DNA of 64,000 bases. Origin: Acidimicrobiia bacterium. GTDB taxonomy: Bacteria > Actinomycetota > Acidimicrobiia > Spongiisociales > Spongiisociaceae. Below the pieces are notes generated by a model. It saw only the letters and a list, made by a program, of their open reading frames with translations, was not told where the DNA came from and did not search any database. The position numbers and the translations under genes were made by a program. This document shows positions 34,575 to 44,020 of this stretch, piece after piece; the stretch's first letter is position 1; each line of letters opens with the position of its first letter. The stretch is taken from assembly GCA_009841105.1 (NCBI GenBank), contig VXMM01000039.1, positions 1-64,000 of the forward strand. The letters run 5' to 3'.

Positions 34575-35885
34575 CTAATACCCCACCCACGCACTCCAAG
34601 CATCGAGGGCACCCCGGATAACTGCCTCTTCGAGACCGAGAGCCGCGGCGGCCAGCGGGATCAGCTCTGCGTCGGGCAGAGACTCTTCGTTCTGGACCTG
34701 GTAATTGGCCTGGTAGTCCCGGTACCTGCGGAAAACGTCCATCTGCTCATCCGTTGGGAGTAGCGACCAGTCCTTCTCCACGGTCTCGTCCACGATCTGG
34801 TGGGTGGAGTAGTCACCCTTGGTCGCCTCGCCGGCCCGTTCCCAGTCACCGTGGGGCGCATCGGTCCACCTCCCGAGCGTGGCAACACCCTCGGGGAAAC
34901 GAACGAACTGGATCACGAGGGCTTGATACTCGCGTGAGAGCCGGTACTCGGTGGCCAGCCGGGTACCCAGCCTCGCCAACTGGTCCTTGGTCGTGCCGGC
35001 CTCCACGGAGACGATGAGCCACAGTTGGATCGGGTCGGTGGCTTCTCCTCCGCTGTCGACGATGGCGTGATCGACAACCGCCGGCAAGGTGGTCGTGGTC
35101 GTGCCCTCAGCGGTGGTAGTCGTGGCGGCTGCCGTAGTGGTGGTGGTACCCGACGCGGCAGTCGTCGTAGTGGCCGCAGTAGTAGTGGTGGTCGCAGCCG
35201 TGGTCGCCACTGTGATAGTAGGAAGGTCGATATCTGCGCCGACGTCGATGATGTCGACGATACGGCCAATCGCTCCGCTGAAGCGCTCGAACGACACGAT
35301 GAACTCGGAGAGCGCCGCGCGGCGCCGCTCCCCGGTATCAGGTGACCTCAGCCCGGCCAGGGCTTCTACTGCGGCGTCCGCCATCTTCCCGGACGCCGAC
35401 CAAGCCGTTTCATGCTCCACCGGAAGGCCGAACTCGGTAGGCGGATCGACCAACCCGATGGCGTCACGTAACTGGCGGGCCTGATCTCTGATGCCCACCA
35501 AGGCTGCCTCCGTCTCGCCAAACGAGACGCCAGTGACCGATCGATTGTCCCAGTCGTTGTTGGCAGCTCGCATTTCCTCCGCCACCTGGCCGGTGGCCAC
35601 CGCGATGTTCCGGACCTCTTGCAGATAGGCAAGAACGGTCGGGCCGGGAAACTCCTCGTCGGGGACTGTGGCGGGAGTCGTGGCCGACACGGTGGTGTCC
35701 ACCTGTGGTGCCGCAACGGTCGTGGTGGTGTCCAGGATTACTGCCGCCGTCGTCGTGTCCGGCGCCGTGGTTTCAGGAGGGACTTCCTCGGGATCGCTGG
35801 AGCATGCGGCCAGGGCCAACACGAGAGCAGATAGGAGCCACAGTGCGCGACTCCGGGCAAGGGAAACGATCGGGGAAGGCGTCAT
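34575..35885 (-). CDS. Lipoprotein with Thr-rich linker, function unknown
   Basis: A 436-residue secreted lipoprotein: signal peptide with lipobox LALAAC (Cys28). Two Thr/Ala/Val-rich segments follow, a short one at ~40-75 and a longer TTTTT-type linker around residues 240-275, of the kind common in acidimicrobial surface proteins. Between them is a helical domain (~80-235, VLAYLQEVRNIAVATGQVAEEM onward) and after them a C-terminal domain (DPIQLWLIVSVEAGTT to the end). I recognise no family. The ATG at 35885 is chosen because TACAGT lies exactly six bases upstream, the leaderless layout seen elsewhere; ATG at 35891 would overlap that hexamer. It follows whiB at 40 nt. Confidence 0.75.
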   Translation of the reverse strand: MTPSPIVSLARSRALWLLSALVLALAACSSDPEEVPPETTAPDTTTAAVILDTTTTVAAPQVDTTVSATTPATVPDEEFPGPTVLAYLQEVRNIAVATGQVAEEMRAANNDWDNRSVTGVSFGETEAALVGIRDQARQLRDAIGLVDPPTEFGLPVEHETAWSASGKMADAAVEALAGLRSPDTGERRRAALSEFIVSFERFSGAIGRIVDIIDVGADIDLPTITVATTAATTTTTAATTTTAASGTTTTTAAATTTTAEGTTTTTLPAVVDHAIVDSGGEATDPIQLWLIVSVEAGTTKDQLARLGTRLATEYRLSREYQALVIQFVRFPEGVATLGRWTDAPHGDWERAGEATKGDYSTHQIVDETVEKDWSLLPTDEQMDVFRRYRDYQANYQVQNEESLPDAELIPLAAAALGLEEAVIRGALDAWSAWVGY

Positions 35886-35891
35886 CCTCAT

Positions 35892-35897
35892 ACTGTA
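35892..35897 (-). promoter_or_regulatory. Probable leaderless -10 element (TACAGT) of the lipoprotein gene
   Basis: On the minus strand, TACAGT is followed by six bases (ATGAGG) and the ATG at 35885. This spacing decides between two in-frame ATG codons two residues apart. Confidence 0.45.
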
Positions 35898-35925
35898 ACT
35901 GCGAGCCAGTGGAATTGGGAAATAT

Positions 35926-36207
35926 TCAGGAGACGGCCCGCTGCAGAGCCTCAGCAGCCCGCTGCTTCCGGATCTTTCTCCGCTCCCGCTCGGACAGGCC
36001 ACCCCAGATGCCGAACTTCTCCCCTCTGGTCACGGCATATTCGAGGCAGTCGACGCGCACCTGGCATTCGGCGCAGATCTGCTTGGCTGCCCGAGTTGAT
36101 GCGCCGCGGTCCGGGAAGAAGAGGTCGTGATGAGCGCCGAGACAGTTGGCGTATTCCTTCCACCCGACCTGCTCGACAGCCAGAGCATCAATGAGTTCGC
36201 GCCGCAA
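35926..36207 (-). CDS. WhiB-family iron-sulfur transcriptional regulator
   Basis: A 93-residue Wbl protein, a family restricted to actinobacteria and their phages. The four cluster cysteines are C22, C45, C48 and C54 (NCLG, ICAEC, DCLEYA), followed by the signature turn GIWGGLSERER and a basic C-terminal helix for DNA contact. The 4Fe-4S cluster typically senses redox or NO, and these proteins act with the principal sigma factor. The start is TTG, since no ATG/GTG is in frame upstream before the promoter. An imperfect palindrome shared with pcrA lies 26 nt upstream. Which Wbl subgroup it belongs to cannot be settled by eye. Confidence 0.92.
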   Translation of the reverse strand: MRRELIDALAVEQVGWKEYANCLGAHHDLFFPDRGASTRAAKQICAECQVRVDCLEYAVTRGEKFGIWGGLSERERRKIRKQRAAEALQRAVS

Positions 36208-36232
36208 TCTCCACCCCTACTTACACACGCGC

Positions 36233-36249
36233 AATTACAGTTTTGTAAT
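36233..36249 (-). promoter_or_regulatory. Putative operator upstream of whiB (inverted repeat shared with pcrA)
   Basis: Contains ATTACA-GTTT-TGTAAT, a perfect 6-bp inverted repeat. The 17-bp sequence differs at only two positions from one at 52826-52842 upstream of pcrA, in the same orientation to its gene and at nearly the same distance (26 versus 24 nt from the likely starts). Confidence 0.45.
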
Positions 36250-36307
36250 ATAGTTGCCACACGCGGCGGGCGTCAAGCCGGACGCGGCTCCCGGCGCCCG
36301 TAGTGAA

Positions 36308-36320
36308 GTACGGGCCGTAC
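36308..36320. promoter_or_regulatory. 13-bp perfect palindrome upstream of sdhC
   Basis: GTACGG-G-CCGTAC lies 22 bases before the TAAGGT -10 element of sdhC, overlapping the expected -35 position. It may be an operator for the sdh operon or for whiB on the other side. Confidence 0.35.
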
Positions 36321-36342
36321 ATTGGATGAGGCCGCGAGCCGG

Positions 36343-36348
36343 TAAGGT
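36343..36348 (+). promoter_or_regulatory. Probable leaderless -10 element (TAAGGT) of sdhCAB
   Basis: TAAGGT is followed by six bases and the sdhC ATG at 36355; no Shine-Dalgarno is present. It would drive the sdhC-sdhA-sdhB-SCP2 group. Confidence 0.5.
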
Positions 36349-36354
36349 GGCGAC

Positions 36355-37098
36355 ATGCTCAACCTAAGGCGCGCCGGACCGGAGCAGGCCCGGCGGGCAC
36401 CCTGGATCGTCTCCATCTATCGCACCGATACCGGCAAGAAATACGCCATGGCGATCACTGGCGTGTTACTGCTGCTGTTCGTGCTGGGCCACATGATCGG
36501 GAACCTCCACGTCTTCGAGGGCGCTCACGGAGACACCTTCCGCATAGATGAGTACGGCGAGGGTTTAAGGGATCTGGGCGAGCCGCTGTTCCCGCGCACC
36601 CTGGTTCTCTGGGCGTTTCTCCGGATTCCCCTGGCGATTGCCTTCGTGATCCACATCCACGCCGCCTTCGCCCTGACCCGAAGCAACCGGGCCGCTCGGG
36701 AAACCAAGTACCAGTCGCCGCGGGATTACCTGGCCGCCGGTTACGCCAGCCGGACCATGCGCTGGAGCGGGGTGATCGTGCTCCTGTTCCTGGCATGGCA
36801 TCTGGCGGACCTGACCATCGGAGTGGAAGCCGTCAACCCGGAGTTCGTGCGCGGGTCCGTCTACCACAACCTGGTCTCAAGCCTGAGCCGCTGGCCGGTG
36901 TGGATATTGTACGTAGCGGCCCAGTTGGCTCTGGCCTTCCACATCTGGCACGGGGCATGGAGCCTGTTTCAGAGCCTGGGGGTCAACAATCCCCGCTTCA
37001 ACCGCTTCCGCCGGACGTTCGCCCATGCCTTCGCCACCGTGGTGGTGGCCGGCTTCCTGTCCGTACCGGTCGGCGTCGCCCTGGACATCGTCTCGTAA
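36355..37098 (+). CDS. sdhC: Succinate dehydrogenase cytochrome b subunit
   Basis: Single-subunit, five-helix membrane anchor of a type B succinate dehydrogenase (247 residues), binding haem b and menaquinone. Helices are near 30-50 ([21 protein letters not shown], with an axial His), 80-105, 125-150, 185-205 and 220-245. [26 protein letters not shown] and [12 protein letters not shown] provide candidate haem histidines. It leads the operon sdhC-sdhA-sdhB; the usual SdhD is absent, as expected for this type. Confidence 0.9.
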   Translation: MLNLRRAGPEQARRAPWIVSIYRTDTGKKYAMAITGVLLLLFVLGHMIGNLHVFEGAHGDTFRIDEYGEGLRDLGEPLFPRTLVLWAFLRIPLAIAFVIHIHAAFALTRSNRAARETKYQSPRDYLAAGYASRTMRWSGVIVLLFLAWHLADLTIGVEAVNPEFVRGSVYHNLVSSLSRWPVWILYVAAQLALAFHIWHGAWSLFQSLGVNNPRFNRFRRTFAHAFATVVVAGFLSVPVGVALDIVS

Positions 37099-37102
37099 CC
37101 GT

Positions 37103-39013
37103 ATGCTGGACGCCAGGATCCCGTCGGGGGCAATCAACGAGCACTGGGACAACCACCGGACCTCGATAGACCTGGTCAGCCCGGCCAATAAGCGACGTTT
37201 CACCATCATCGTGGTCGGAACCGGCCTGGCGGGAGCCTCAGCGGCCGCCACCCTCGCCGAACTCGGCTACCGGGTAAAGGCGTATACCTTCCACGATTCA
37301 GCCCGCCGGGCGCACTCCATCGCCGCCCAGGGCGGCATCAACGCCGCTAAGAACTACCCCAACGACGGTGATTCGATCCACCGGCTGTTCTACGACACCG
37401 TCAAGGGCGGCGACTACCGATCGCGCGAGTCGAACGTCTACCGGCTCGCCCAGCTCTCGGTGGAGATCATTGATCAATGCACCGCTCAGGGTGTGCCCTT
37501 CGCCCGAGAGTATGGCGGCCTCCTAGCGAACCGCTCCTTCGGCGGGGCCCAGGTCTCCCGCACCTTCTACGCGCGGGGCCAGACCGGCCAGCAACTCCTG
37601 CTGGGGGCGTACCAGGCCATGATGCGCCAGGTCGACCGCGGCGCGGTGGAGCTCCATACCCAGACCGAGATGCTGGATGTGGCGGTAAAGGACGGCCGAG
37701 CCGTGGGCATCATCACTCGCGATCTGGTCACCGGGGAGATCGCTTCCCATCCGGGCCACGCCGTGCTCCTGGCCACGGGCGGCTACAGCAACGTCTTCTA
37801 CCTCTCTACCAACGCGATGAAGTCCAACGTCACCGCGGTGTGGCGCGCCCATCGGAGGGGGGCCCTATTCGCCAACCCCTGCTACACGCAGATCCATCCC
37901 ACGTGCATTCCTGCCTCGGACGAGTTCCAGTCGAAGCTCACGCTGATGTCCGAGTCGTTGCGCAACGACGGACGGATCTGGGTTCCGGTCCGGGCAGGCG
38001 ACACACGGCCGCCGGATGACATAGGGGAGGCGGACCGTGACTACTACCTTGAGCGCCGCTACCCCGCCTTCGGCAACCTGGTACCCCGCGATGTGGCCTC
38101 CCGGGCCGCCAAGGTAGAGGTGGACCGGGGTAAGGGGGTCGGGCCGCTCGCCAACGGGGTATACCTGGACTTCGAGGAGGCGCTTGGGCGGCTGGGACAG
38201 GCCACCGTGCGGGAGCGGTACGGCAATCTCTTCGACATGTACCACCGCATCACCGGCGACAGCCCCTACGAGACGCCCATGCGCATTTACCCGGCCATGC
38301 ATTACACGATGGGCGGTCTCTGGGTGGACTACAACCTGATGACCACCATCCGTGGGTTGTACGCGCTTGGAGAGGCCAACTTCTCCGACCACGGCGCCAA
38401 TCGCCTCGGCGCGTCCGCCCTGATGCAAGGTCTGGCGGACGGCTATTTCGTCATCCCGTACACGCTCGGCGACTACCTGGCGCCCCGTCTGGGAGAGAGC
38501 CTGGTCTCGAGCAACGATCCGGCATTCGTGGAGACCGAGAGGGAGGTGGCCGCCCGGACCGAGCGCTACCTGTCCATCAGGGGCTCGCGGTCGGTGGACT
38601 GGTTCCATCGGGAACTCGGAAAGGTGCTCTGGGAAAACTGTGGCATGGAGCGGAGCGCGGATGGACTGCGGCGGGCGATCTCGGACATCGACTCCCTCAA
38701 GGAGGAGTTCGACCGGGACCTGCGGGTTCTGGGCGCGAGTAGCACCCTCAACCAGTCCCTCGAGAAGGCGGGCCGAGTGGATGACTTCTTGCAGCTGGCT
38801 CGCCTGATGTGCGTGGACGCCCTGCACCGCGAGGAGTCGTGCGGCGGCCATTTCCGAGTCGAGCACCAGACGGAGGACGGGGAGGCCAGGCGGGATGACG
38901 CCAACTTCTCCTACGCGGCGGCTTGGGGCTGGACCGACGGAGACGAGCCGGTTCTGCACCAGGAGCCGCTTGCCTTCGAGTACGTCAAGCCGACCCGGCG
39001 CAGCTACAAGTAG
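37103..39013 (+). CDS. sdhA: Succinate dehydrogenase flavoprotein subunit
   Basis: 636-residue FAD subunit oxidising succinate to fumarate. The FAD-binding start [21 protein letters not shown] is followed by [24 protein letters not shown] containing the flavinylated histidine region, then [34 protein letters not shown]-like [14 protein letters not shown], the active-site [12 protein letters not shown] and [21 protein letters not shown]. The ATG lies four bases after the sdhC stop. A longer in-frame reading inside sdhC is rejected. Length and sequence style match the type B/E (Bacillus, Bacteroides-like) enzymes. Confidence 0.96.
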   Translation: MLDARIPSGAINEHWDNHRTSIDLVSPANKRRFTIIVVGTGLAGASAAATLAELGYRVKAYTFHDSARRAHSIAAQGGINAAKNYPNDGDSIHRLFYDTVKGGDYRSRESNVYRLAQLSVEIIDQCTAQGVPFAREYGGLLANRSFGGAQVSRTFYARGQTGQQLLLGAYQAMMRQVDRGAVELHTQTEMLDVAVKDGRAVGIITRDLVTGEIASHPGHAVLLATGGYSNVFYLSTNAMKSNVTAVWRAHRRGALFANPCYTQIHPTCIPASDEFQSKLTLMSESLRNDGRIWVPVRAGDTRPPDDIGEADRDYYLERRYPAFGNLVPRDVASRAAKVEVDRGKGVGPLANGVYLDFEEALGRLGQATVRERYGNLFDMYHRITGDSPYETPMRIYPAMHYTMGGLWVDYNLMTTIRGLYALGEANFSDHGANRLGASALMQGLADGYFVIPYTLGDYLAPRLGESLVSSNDPAFVETEREVAARTERYLSIRGSRSVDWFHRELGKVLWENCGMERSADGLRRAISDIDSLKEEFDRDLRVLGASSTLNQSLEKAGRVDDFLQLARLMCVDALHREESCGGHFRVEHQTEDGEARRDDANFSYAAAWGWTDGDEPVLHQEPLAFEYVKPTRRSYK

Positions 39014-39023
39014 GAGAGGCCGG

Positions 39024-39785
39024 ATGCATCTGACGTTGCGGGTATGGCGGCAGGACGGCCCCGGGGCGGAAGGCCGGTTCGAGACATATGAGGCCGCCGG
39101 CATCCACCAGGACATGTCGTTCCTCGAGATGCTCGATCTCATCAACGAGCGCCTCGTGACCGGAGGACGCGAACCGATCGCCTTCGACCACGACTGCAGG
39201 GAGGGTATCTGCGGATCGTGCGGCATGATGATCGACGGCCGAGCACACGGACCACAGGGAAGCACCGCGACCTGCCAGCTCCACATGCGGGAGTTCTCGG
39301 ATGGTGACACCATCGTGATCGAGCCCTGGCGGGCCACCTCTTTCCCGATCGTGCGCGACCTGGTCGTAGACCGTGGAGCGTTCGACCGGATCATCGAGGC
39401 AGGGGGCTACATCAGCGCCCCGACCGGATCGGCGCCCGAGGCCAACCTTACGCCCGTCCCCAAGGAGACGGCTGACGCCGCCATGGATGCGGCGGCCTGC
39501 ATCGGATGCGGGGCGTGCGTGGCCGCCTGTCCCAATGGAGCAGCCCAGCTGTTCACCGCCGCCAAGGTCGCCCACCTCAACCTGATACCGCAAGGCCAAC
39601 CGGAGCGCTGGATGCGGGTCGAGCGGATGGTGGAGACCATGGAGGAGTACTTCGGCTCCTGCACCAACCACGGAGAGTGCGAGCCGGCCTGTCCCAAAGA
39701 GATCTCGGTGGATAACATCGCCCTGATGAACCGCGACTACCTGTTTTCGAAGATTCGCAACCGCAAGCTGGAAGGGCAGAGGTGA
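39024..39785 (+). CDS. sdhB: Succinate dehydrogenase iron-sulfur subunit
   Basis: 253-residue electron-transfer subunit with three clusters. The 2Fe-2S ligands are in [15 protein letters not shown] plus the cysteine in ATCQLHM. The 4Fe-4S site is [15 protein letters not shown] and the 3Fe-4S site [16 protein letters not shown]. It hands electrons from SdhA to haem in SdhC. ATG with AGGAGAGG upstream, 10 nt after sdhA. The upstream in-frame extension lies inside sdhA and is out of family. Confidence 0.96.
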   Translation: MHLTLRVWRQDGPGAEGRFETYEAAGIHQDMSFLEMLDLINERLVTGGREPIAFDHDCREGICGSCGMMIDGRAHGPQGSTATCQLHMREFSDGDTIVIEPWRATSFPIVRDLVVDRGAFDRIIEAGGYISAPTGSAPEANLTPVPKETADAAMDAAACIGCGACVAACPNGAAQLFTAAKVAHLNLIPQGQPERWMRVERMVETMEEYFGSCTNHGECEPACPKEISVDNIALMNRDYLFSKIRNRKLEGQR

Positions 39786-39794
39786 TGGAGCATC

Positions 39795-40199
39795 ATGGAG
39801 GTAGCCCCCGTGGCGGCTAGGTTCCTGAGCGCCGAGTGGGCCGAAGAGGTGACTGCAGCGGTGCATGACCATCCCGGATTCGGGCCTGCGGTGGAGGGCA
39901 TCGAGTTCTCGGTCCAGTTCGAGATCGATCAAGTCCCCGACGGGGGTGCTGCCCGCTACTACCTCGACGTGGCCCACGATGATGCCTCCCTGGAGATCGG
40001 GACCCTGGGGCAGGCCGACCTCACCGTGAGGACCGACTATGCCACCGCGGCGTCCATCTCCCAGGGCACACTGAAGATCCAGAGCGCCTTCTTCAGCGGG
40101 AAGCTGTCCATCTCGGGCAACGTTGCCAAGCTGCTTTTGAACCAGCGAGCGCTGGACCACCTGGCGGATGCCGTCTCCGGGCTCGACGTGGAGTACTGA
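39795..40199 (+). CDS. SCP2-like sterol-carrier domain protein
   Basis: A 134-residue protein matching the SCP2 sterol-transfer fold pattern: an N-terminal helix, VQFEIDQVPDGGAARYYLDV, then the ADLTVRTDYATAASISQGTLKIQSAFFSGKLSISGNVAKLL stretch, which is the characteristic lipid-binding core (D-x-x-x to GKLxxxGN). It probably binds a hydrophobic ligand; a link to the SDH complex is only positional, nine bases after sdhB. It converges on HU across repeat copy B. Confidence 0.75.
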   Translation: MEVAPVAARFLSAEWAEEVTAAVHDHPGFGPAVEGIEFSVQFEIDQVPDGGAARYYLDVAHDDASLEIGTLGQADLTVRTDYATAASISQGTLKIQSAFFSGKLSISGNVAKLLLNQRALDHLADAVSGLDVEY

Positions 40200-40201
40200 A
40201 C

Positions 40202-40260
40202 TAGCGCGTGACCACGCTATGAGCGTTTGTTAGTAGTCGCGGGTCCCCCGTGGTCGGTCT
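40202..40260 (+). repeat. Dispersed palindrome-ended intergenic element, copy B
   Basis: Located between the convergent SCP2-like and HU genes. It begins with CTAG and GCGTG-AC-CACGC, a perfect 5-bp inverted repeat, and keeps the GCGTTTGTT and TCGCGGGTCCC blocks and the CGTGGTC of the family. Flanked at the other side by another CTAG at 40268-40271, just inside the HU stop. Confidence 0.65.
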
Positions 40261-40267
40261 GTAGCAA

Positions 40268-40543
40268 CTAGCTGTTGATGCGGTCCTTTAGGGCCTTCGA
40301 AGGTTTGAAGGCGGGGACTCTGGCAGCCGGGATATCGACCGCCTCGCCTGTCCGGGGATTGCGACCGGTCCGAGCCGTGCGTTGCCTCACCTCGAACGTG
40401 CCGAACCCGGTGATCCGGACGTCTGCTCCCTCCCGGAGGGCTTCCGCGATGGTCTCGAACACCAAGTTGACACTAGCCATGGCCCGGCTGCGTGCCGTTC
40501 CGGTCTCGTAGGCGACCACATCTGCCAGATCACGCTTATTCAT
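40268..40543 (-). CDS. hup: HU-family DNA-binding protein
   Basis: A 91-residue HU/IHF-type nucleoid protein. NKRDLADVVAYETG, GFGTFEVRQRTARTGRNPRTGEAVDIPA and the C-terminal PAFKPSKALKDRIN are the family sequence; the DNA-binding beta arm (RTARTGRNPRTGE) and its proline are present. The Lys/Ala-rich tail found in mycobacterial HupB is absent. An AGAGAGAAG lies upstream of the ATG. It lies just downstream of mdh on the same strand. Confidence 0.95.
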   Translation of the reverse strand: MNKRDLADVVAYETGTARSRAMASVNLVFETIAEALREGADVRITGFGTFEVRQRTARTGRNPRTGEAVDIPAARVPAFKPSKALKDRINS

Positions 40544-40577
40544 CTTGCTTCTCTCTTACCGAACGATACGGACATGC

Positions 40578-41525
40578 TCAGCCGCGCAGGATCGTCTCCA
40601 TCTCCTCAATCTTGTCCCGCACCGCGGCGGCCGCGGCGTGGAGACCGGCTCGTTCGGTAGCGGTGAGGTCCAACTCGACGACTTCCCCCACACCCGCCGC
40701 GCCGAGACGGGCCGGAACGCCCAGGTAAATGTCCGACAACCCGTACTCCCCCGTGAGCCAGGCGCATACCGGCACCACCCGGCCCTCGTCGTTGAGGATC
40801 GCCCGCGCCATGAGGGCAGCCGCCGACGAAGGAGCGTAGAAGGCGCTCCCCGTCTTCAGGTATGCGACAATCTCCGCACCGCCACCCCGGGTCCTCTCCA
40901 CCAGCCCCTCGATCTCATCCTCGGCAAGGATCCGCGGCAGGGGCGTCCCGTCCACGAAGCACTGGGACGGCACGGGGACCATGGTCGCGCCGTGGCTTCC
41001 TAGAGTCAGAGCCTCCACCGAGAGAATGTCCACCCCGAGGCGCTCGGCGATGAAGTGGGCGAAGCGGGACGAGTCCAGCACACCTGCCTGTCCCATCACC
41101 CGATGCCGAGGCAGGCCGCTCACGTCAGCCGCTAGGACGGTCATCTGATCCAGCGGGTTGGTCACCATGATGATGGTCACATCCGGGGACCGATCGACCA
41201 GCTCTCGAGTGACCTGCCGGACGATCTTGGCGTTGACCGCCAAGAGGTCCATGCGCGACATTCCGGGCTTGCGGGCCAGCCCGGCCGTGATGATGCCGAC
41301 ATCGCTCCCCGCCGCCTCCTCGTAGCCGTTGGAACCGATCACCCGGGTGCGGTATCGCTCGACGGGACGCGACTGGTTCATGTCCAGCGCAAGACCCTGG
41401 GGCAGCCCCTCCACGATGTCGGTCATCACCACCTCGTCGGCGATGTCCATGGCCGCTAGCCGTTGCGCGGTGGAGGAACCGTACTTTCCCGCGCCCACAA
41501 CCGTGATCTTCTTCGAACGGGTCAC
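40578..41525 (-). CDS. mdh: Malate dehydrogenase
   Basis: LDH-like type malate dehydrogenase, 315 residues, interconverting malate and oxaloacetate. The NAD-binding loop is VVGAGKYGSSTA, followed by D in VMTDIVEG (NAD preference). RKPGMSRMDLLAVN marks the MDH specificity loop, with VTNPLD, MGQAGVLDSSRFAHFIAERLGV and the catalytic His in LGSHGATMVP. Start is GTG with GGGAGA upstream. It is tandem after icd, so the two TCA enzymes may be co-transcribed. Confidence 0.93.
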   Translation of the reverse strand: MTRSKKITVVGAGKYGSSTAQRLAAMDIADEVVMTDIVEGLPQGLALDMNQSRPVERYRTRVIGSNGYEEAAGSDVGIITAGLARKPGMSRMDLLAVNAKIVRQVTRELVDRSPDVTIIMVTNPLDQMTVLAADVSGLPRHRVMGQAGVLDSSRFAHFIAERLGVDILSVEALTLGSHGATMVPVPSQCFVDGTPLPRILAEDEIEGLVERTRGGGAEIVAYLKTGSAFYAPSSAAALMARAILNDEGRVVPVCAWLTGEYGLSDIYLGVPARLGAAGVGEVVELDLTATERAGLHAAAAAVRDKIEEMETILRG

Positions 41526-41556
41526 GTCCGGATCTCCCTGGTCAGACCACTTGATG

Positions 41557-42828
41557 CTACATGTAGGCCCGGACGTGGCTCGGCGCCCGCCGGGTCCCGC
41601 TCATGGCGGCGTAGCGTTCGATGATCGGCATCCGCTCCACCAGGACGGCGGCGAACTCGGAAGTCCGGACCTCGGTGGAATACTTCATCAGCCGGGCCAG
41701 GTCGTAGGTCACGATCCGATCCCCTATCACAGCTTCCAGGCTGGATTCGATCAGATCGGCGGCCCCCCGCCAACCCATGTAGCGGAGCATGTTGGCGCCT
41801 GAGAGGATCACCGAGCCCGGATTGACCTTGTCCAATCCGGCGTACTTGGGAGCGGTGCCGTGGGTGGCTTCGAAGACGGCATGGCCGGTGGCGTAGTTGA
41901 TGTTCCCGCCCGGCGCCAGTCCGATGCCTCCCACCTGGGCGGCCAGGGCGTCCGACAGGTAGTCGCCGTTCAGGTTGGTGGTGGCGATGACGTCGTAGTT
42001 TGCGGGACGGGTCAGCACCTGCTGCAACATGGCGTCAGCGATCACGTCCTGGATCAGGATCTTGTTACCCGGCTCTCCCCCGCACTCGTCCCACGTGACA
42101 GTCTCCTTCGCGAACTCCTCCCGGGCCACCTCGTATCCCCAGTTCCGGAAGGCTCCCTCGGTGAACTTCATGATGTTGCCCTTGTGGACGAGGGTGACGG
42201 ATCGCCGCCCGAACATAATGGCGTACTGGATGGCGGCGCGCACCAGGCGCTTGGAGCCGCCGTCCGATATCGGTTTGATGCCCACGCCGGAATCCGGCTT
42301 GATCTTCCAGCCGAACTCATCAGCCAGGAACCCGATCAGCCTTCCGGCCTCGTCGCTGGCTTCCTCCACCTCCATGCCGGCATACACATCCTCGGTGTTC
42401 TCCCGGAAGATGACCATGTCCACCAGGTGCGGGGTGCGGATCGGCGATGGAATGCCCCGGTACCAACGAACCGGCCGGAGGCAGGCGTACAGGTCGAGGG
42501 TCTGGCGGATCGTGACGTTCAACGAACGGATCCCGCCCCCGACGGGAGTAGTGAGCGGGCCCTTGATGCCCACGAGGTATTCCTGGAACGCCTCGATCGT
42601 CTCGTCCGGGAGCCACTCGCCGTTCCTCTTGAAGGATGTCTCTCCGGCGTAGATCTCGTGCCAGGCTATCCGGCGACCACCCCCGTAGACGTGCTCGACC
42701 GCGGCATCGAAAACCTCTCTGGCGGCTCGCCAGATGTCCGGTCCGATCCCGTCGCCCTCGATGAAGGGAACGATCGGCTCGTCGGGTACCTCCAGCCCCG
42801 CTTCTCCCATAGTGATGCGGTCCGGCAT
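41557..42828 (-). CDS. icd: Isocitrate dehydrogenase (NADP-dependent)
   Basis: A 423-residue prokaryotic-type isocitrate dehydrogenase converting isocitrate to 2-oxoglutarate. [12 protein letters not shown] near the N-terminus, [26 protein letters not shown] containing the phosphorylatable-serine loop (IRSLN), [51 protein letters not shown] and [23 protein letters not shown] are all present. The ATG at 42828 has AGGAG upstream; upstream in-frame codons overlap the divergent menC. It precedes mdh by 31 nt. Confidence 0.94.
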   Translation of the reverse strand: MPDRITMGEAGLEVPDEPIVPFIEGDGIGPDIWRAAREVFDAAVEHVYGGGRRIAWHEIYAGETSFKRNGEWLPDETIEAFQEYLVGIKGPLTTPVGGGIRSLNVTIRQTLDLYACLRPVRWYRGIPSPIRTPHLVDMVIFRENTEDVYAGMEVEEASDEAGRLIGFLADEFGWKIKPDSGVGIKPISDGGSKRLVRAAIQYAIMFGRRSVTLVHKGNIMKFTEGAFRNWGYEVAREEFAKETVTWDECGGEPGNKILIQDVIADAMLQQVLTRPANYDVIATTNLNGDYLSDALAAQVGGIGLAPGGNINYATGHAVFEATHGTAPKYAGLDKVNPGSVILSGANMLRYMGWRGAADLIESSLEAVIGDRIVTYDLARLMKYSTEVRTSEFAAVLVERMPIIERYAAMSGTRRAPSHVRAYM

Positions 42829-42903
42829 GGCGACTCCTGTCTTTACTGAGTTCCTCGTTCCCAACCGCCGCGAGCCTAGTGACTCCGCAGGTATGGCCGC
42901 CGG

Positions 42904-42909
42904 TATCCT
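42904..42909 (+). promoter_or_regulatory. Probable leaderless -10 element (TATCCT) of menC
   Basis: TATCCT is followed by six bases and the ATG at 42916; no ribosome-binding site is visible. Confidence 0.45.
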
Positions 42910-42915
42910 TCCGGC

Positions 42916-43965
42916 ATGTCCCGCTTCCTGCATTTGGTCGAGTTGGGCATTCCACTCCGCCACCGGTTCTCCAACTCCATGGCAGCCATCTCAGAACGTC
43001 GGGTCGTACTGGTGGGAGTCACCGAGGACGGCTCGACCGGCTGGGGGGAGGCGGCGCCCTATCCCGCCTACACGCTCGAGACCGTGGGGGATGTCTGGGA
43101 GGCGCTGACCACCCGGGGCGCTCGCTTGCTCGGCAGTGCGCGCGCGGGACTTCCCGCTACCGCGGCCGCTGCTCTCGAGCAGGCGCTGGCAGATCTGGCC
43201 GCCCGGCGGAACGGTGTCCCGCTGTGGTCCTATCTCGGCGGATCCGGAGGGCCGTCGATGGCGTGCTCGGCCATCGGCCTGGAGGAGTCACCCGACCTGC
43301 TGGTCCTTCGGGTCGAACGGATGAGTGAGGCCGGCGCCCAGCAGGTGAAGATCAAGATCGAGCCCGGGAGGGACGTCGACCACGTGAGGGCGGTTCGCGA
43401 ACGGTTCCCGGGCCTCACGGTCGCTGCGGATGCCAACGGCAGTTACCAGCTGGACAACCCGTCACCGGCGGAGCTCGACGAACTGGGCCTGGCCTACCTG
43501 GAGCAACCGTTGCCGCGTCGGGACCTGGAGGGTCACGCCCGCTTGCGCAGGCAGTTGGCAACCCCGATCTGCCTGGACGAGCCGGCCACCAGCGCGGCCG
43601 CCGTGGAGCGGATTATCGAGCACGAGGCGGCCGACCTCGTGAGCCTGAAACCCGGCATCCTGGGACCGGCCGCGACGCTGAGGGCGATCGAGATGCTCTC
43701 CTCGGCCGGGATAGGCGCCAAGATCGGTGGCTTGGTGGAGACTTCGGTGGGACGGGCCCACGCCCTGGCCCTGGCCGCCCGGCCTTCGGTCTCCTATACC
43801 GACCTAGTCCCCCCCTTGTGGCTGCTGGCCGCCGACCCGTCCCCTCACGCATGGGAGTTGGTGGACGGACTTCTGTTCCCGCTCGACGAGCGCGGCGTAG
43901 AGGTGAGTACCGCCGAGCCACCCTTGTCCGACTGCGTCAGACGCAAGGCTGAATTCGTCCTCTAA
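42916..43965 (+). CDS. menC: o-Succinylbenzoate synthase-like enolase-superfamily enzyme
   Basis: A 349-residue enolase-superfamily enzyme. The barrel catalytic set is KIKIEPG (Lys-x-Lys), ADANGSYQ (first Asp), AYLEQPL (Glu), CLDEPATS (Asp/Glu) and SLKPGILG (the distal Lys). The pattern fits the OSBS/N-succinylamino-acid racemase group that acts in menaquinone synthesis, dehydrating SHCHC to o-succinylbenzoate. Dipeptide epimerase is an alternative; the exact specificity cannot be decided from sequence and no other men gene is in view. It is divergent from icd and probably leaderless. Confidence 0.75.
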   Translation: MSRFLHLVELGIPLRHRFSNSMAAISERRVVLVGVTEDGSTGWGEAAPYPAYTLETVGDVWEALTTRGARLLGSARAGLPATAAAALEQALADLAARRNGVPLWSYLGGSGGPSMACSAIGLEESPDLLVLRVERMSEAGAQQVKIKIEPGRDVDHVRAVRERFPGLTVAADANGSYQLDNPSPAELDELGLAYLEQPLPRRDLEGHARLRRQLATPICLDEPATSAAAVERIIEHEAADLVSLKPGILGPAATLRAIEMLSSAGIGAKIGGLVETSVGRAHALALAARPSVSYTDLVPPLWLLAADPSPHAWELVDGLLFPLDERGVEVSTAEPPLSDCVRRKAEFVL

Positions 43966-43976
43966 CCGGTTGGTTG

Positions 43977-44018
43977 ATAGTTAGTAGTTGCCACTGACCA
44001 CTGACCACTTCTACAACC
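43977..44018. repeat. 7-bp-periodic intergenic repeat (copy H2)
   Basis: Six consecutive heptamers (ATAGTTA, GTAGTTG, CCACTGA, CCACTGA, CCACTTC, TACAACC) fill the gap between the convergent menC and folD genes; two neighbouring units are identical. The sequence is GC-poor compared with its neighbours. Confidence 0.6.
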
Positions 44019-44020
44019 CC

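Noticed and set aside
37865-39394. Long minus-strand open frame (~509 codons)
   Set aside because: Antisense to sdhA/sdhB with their complete catalytic motifs.
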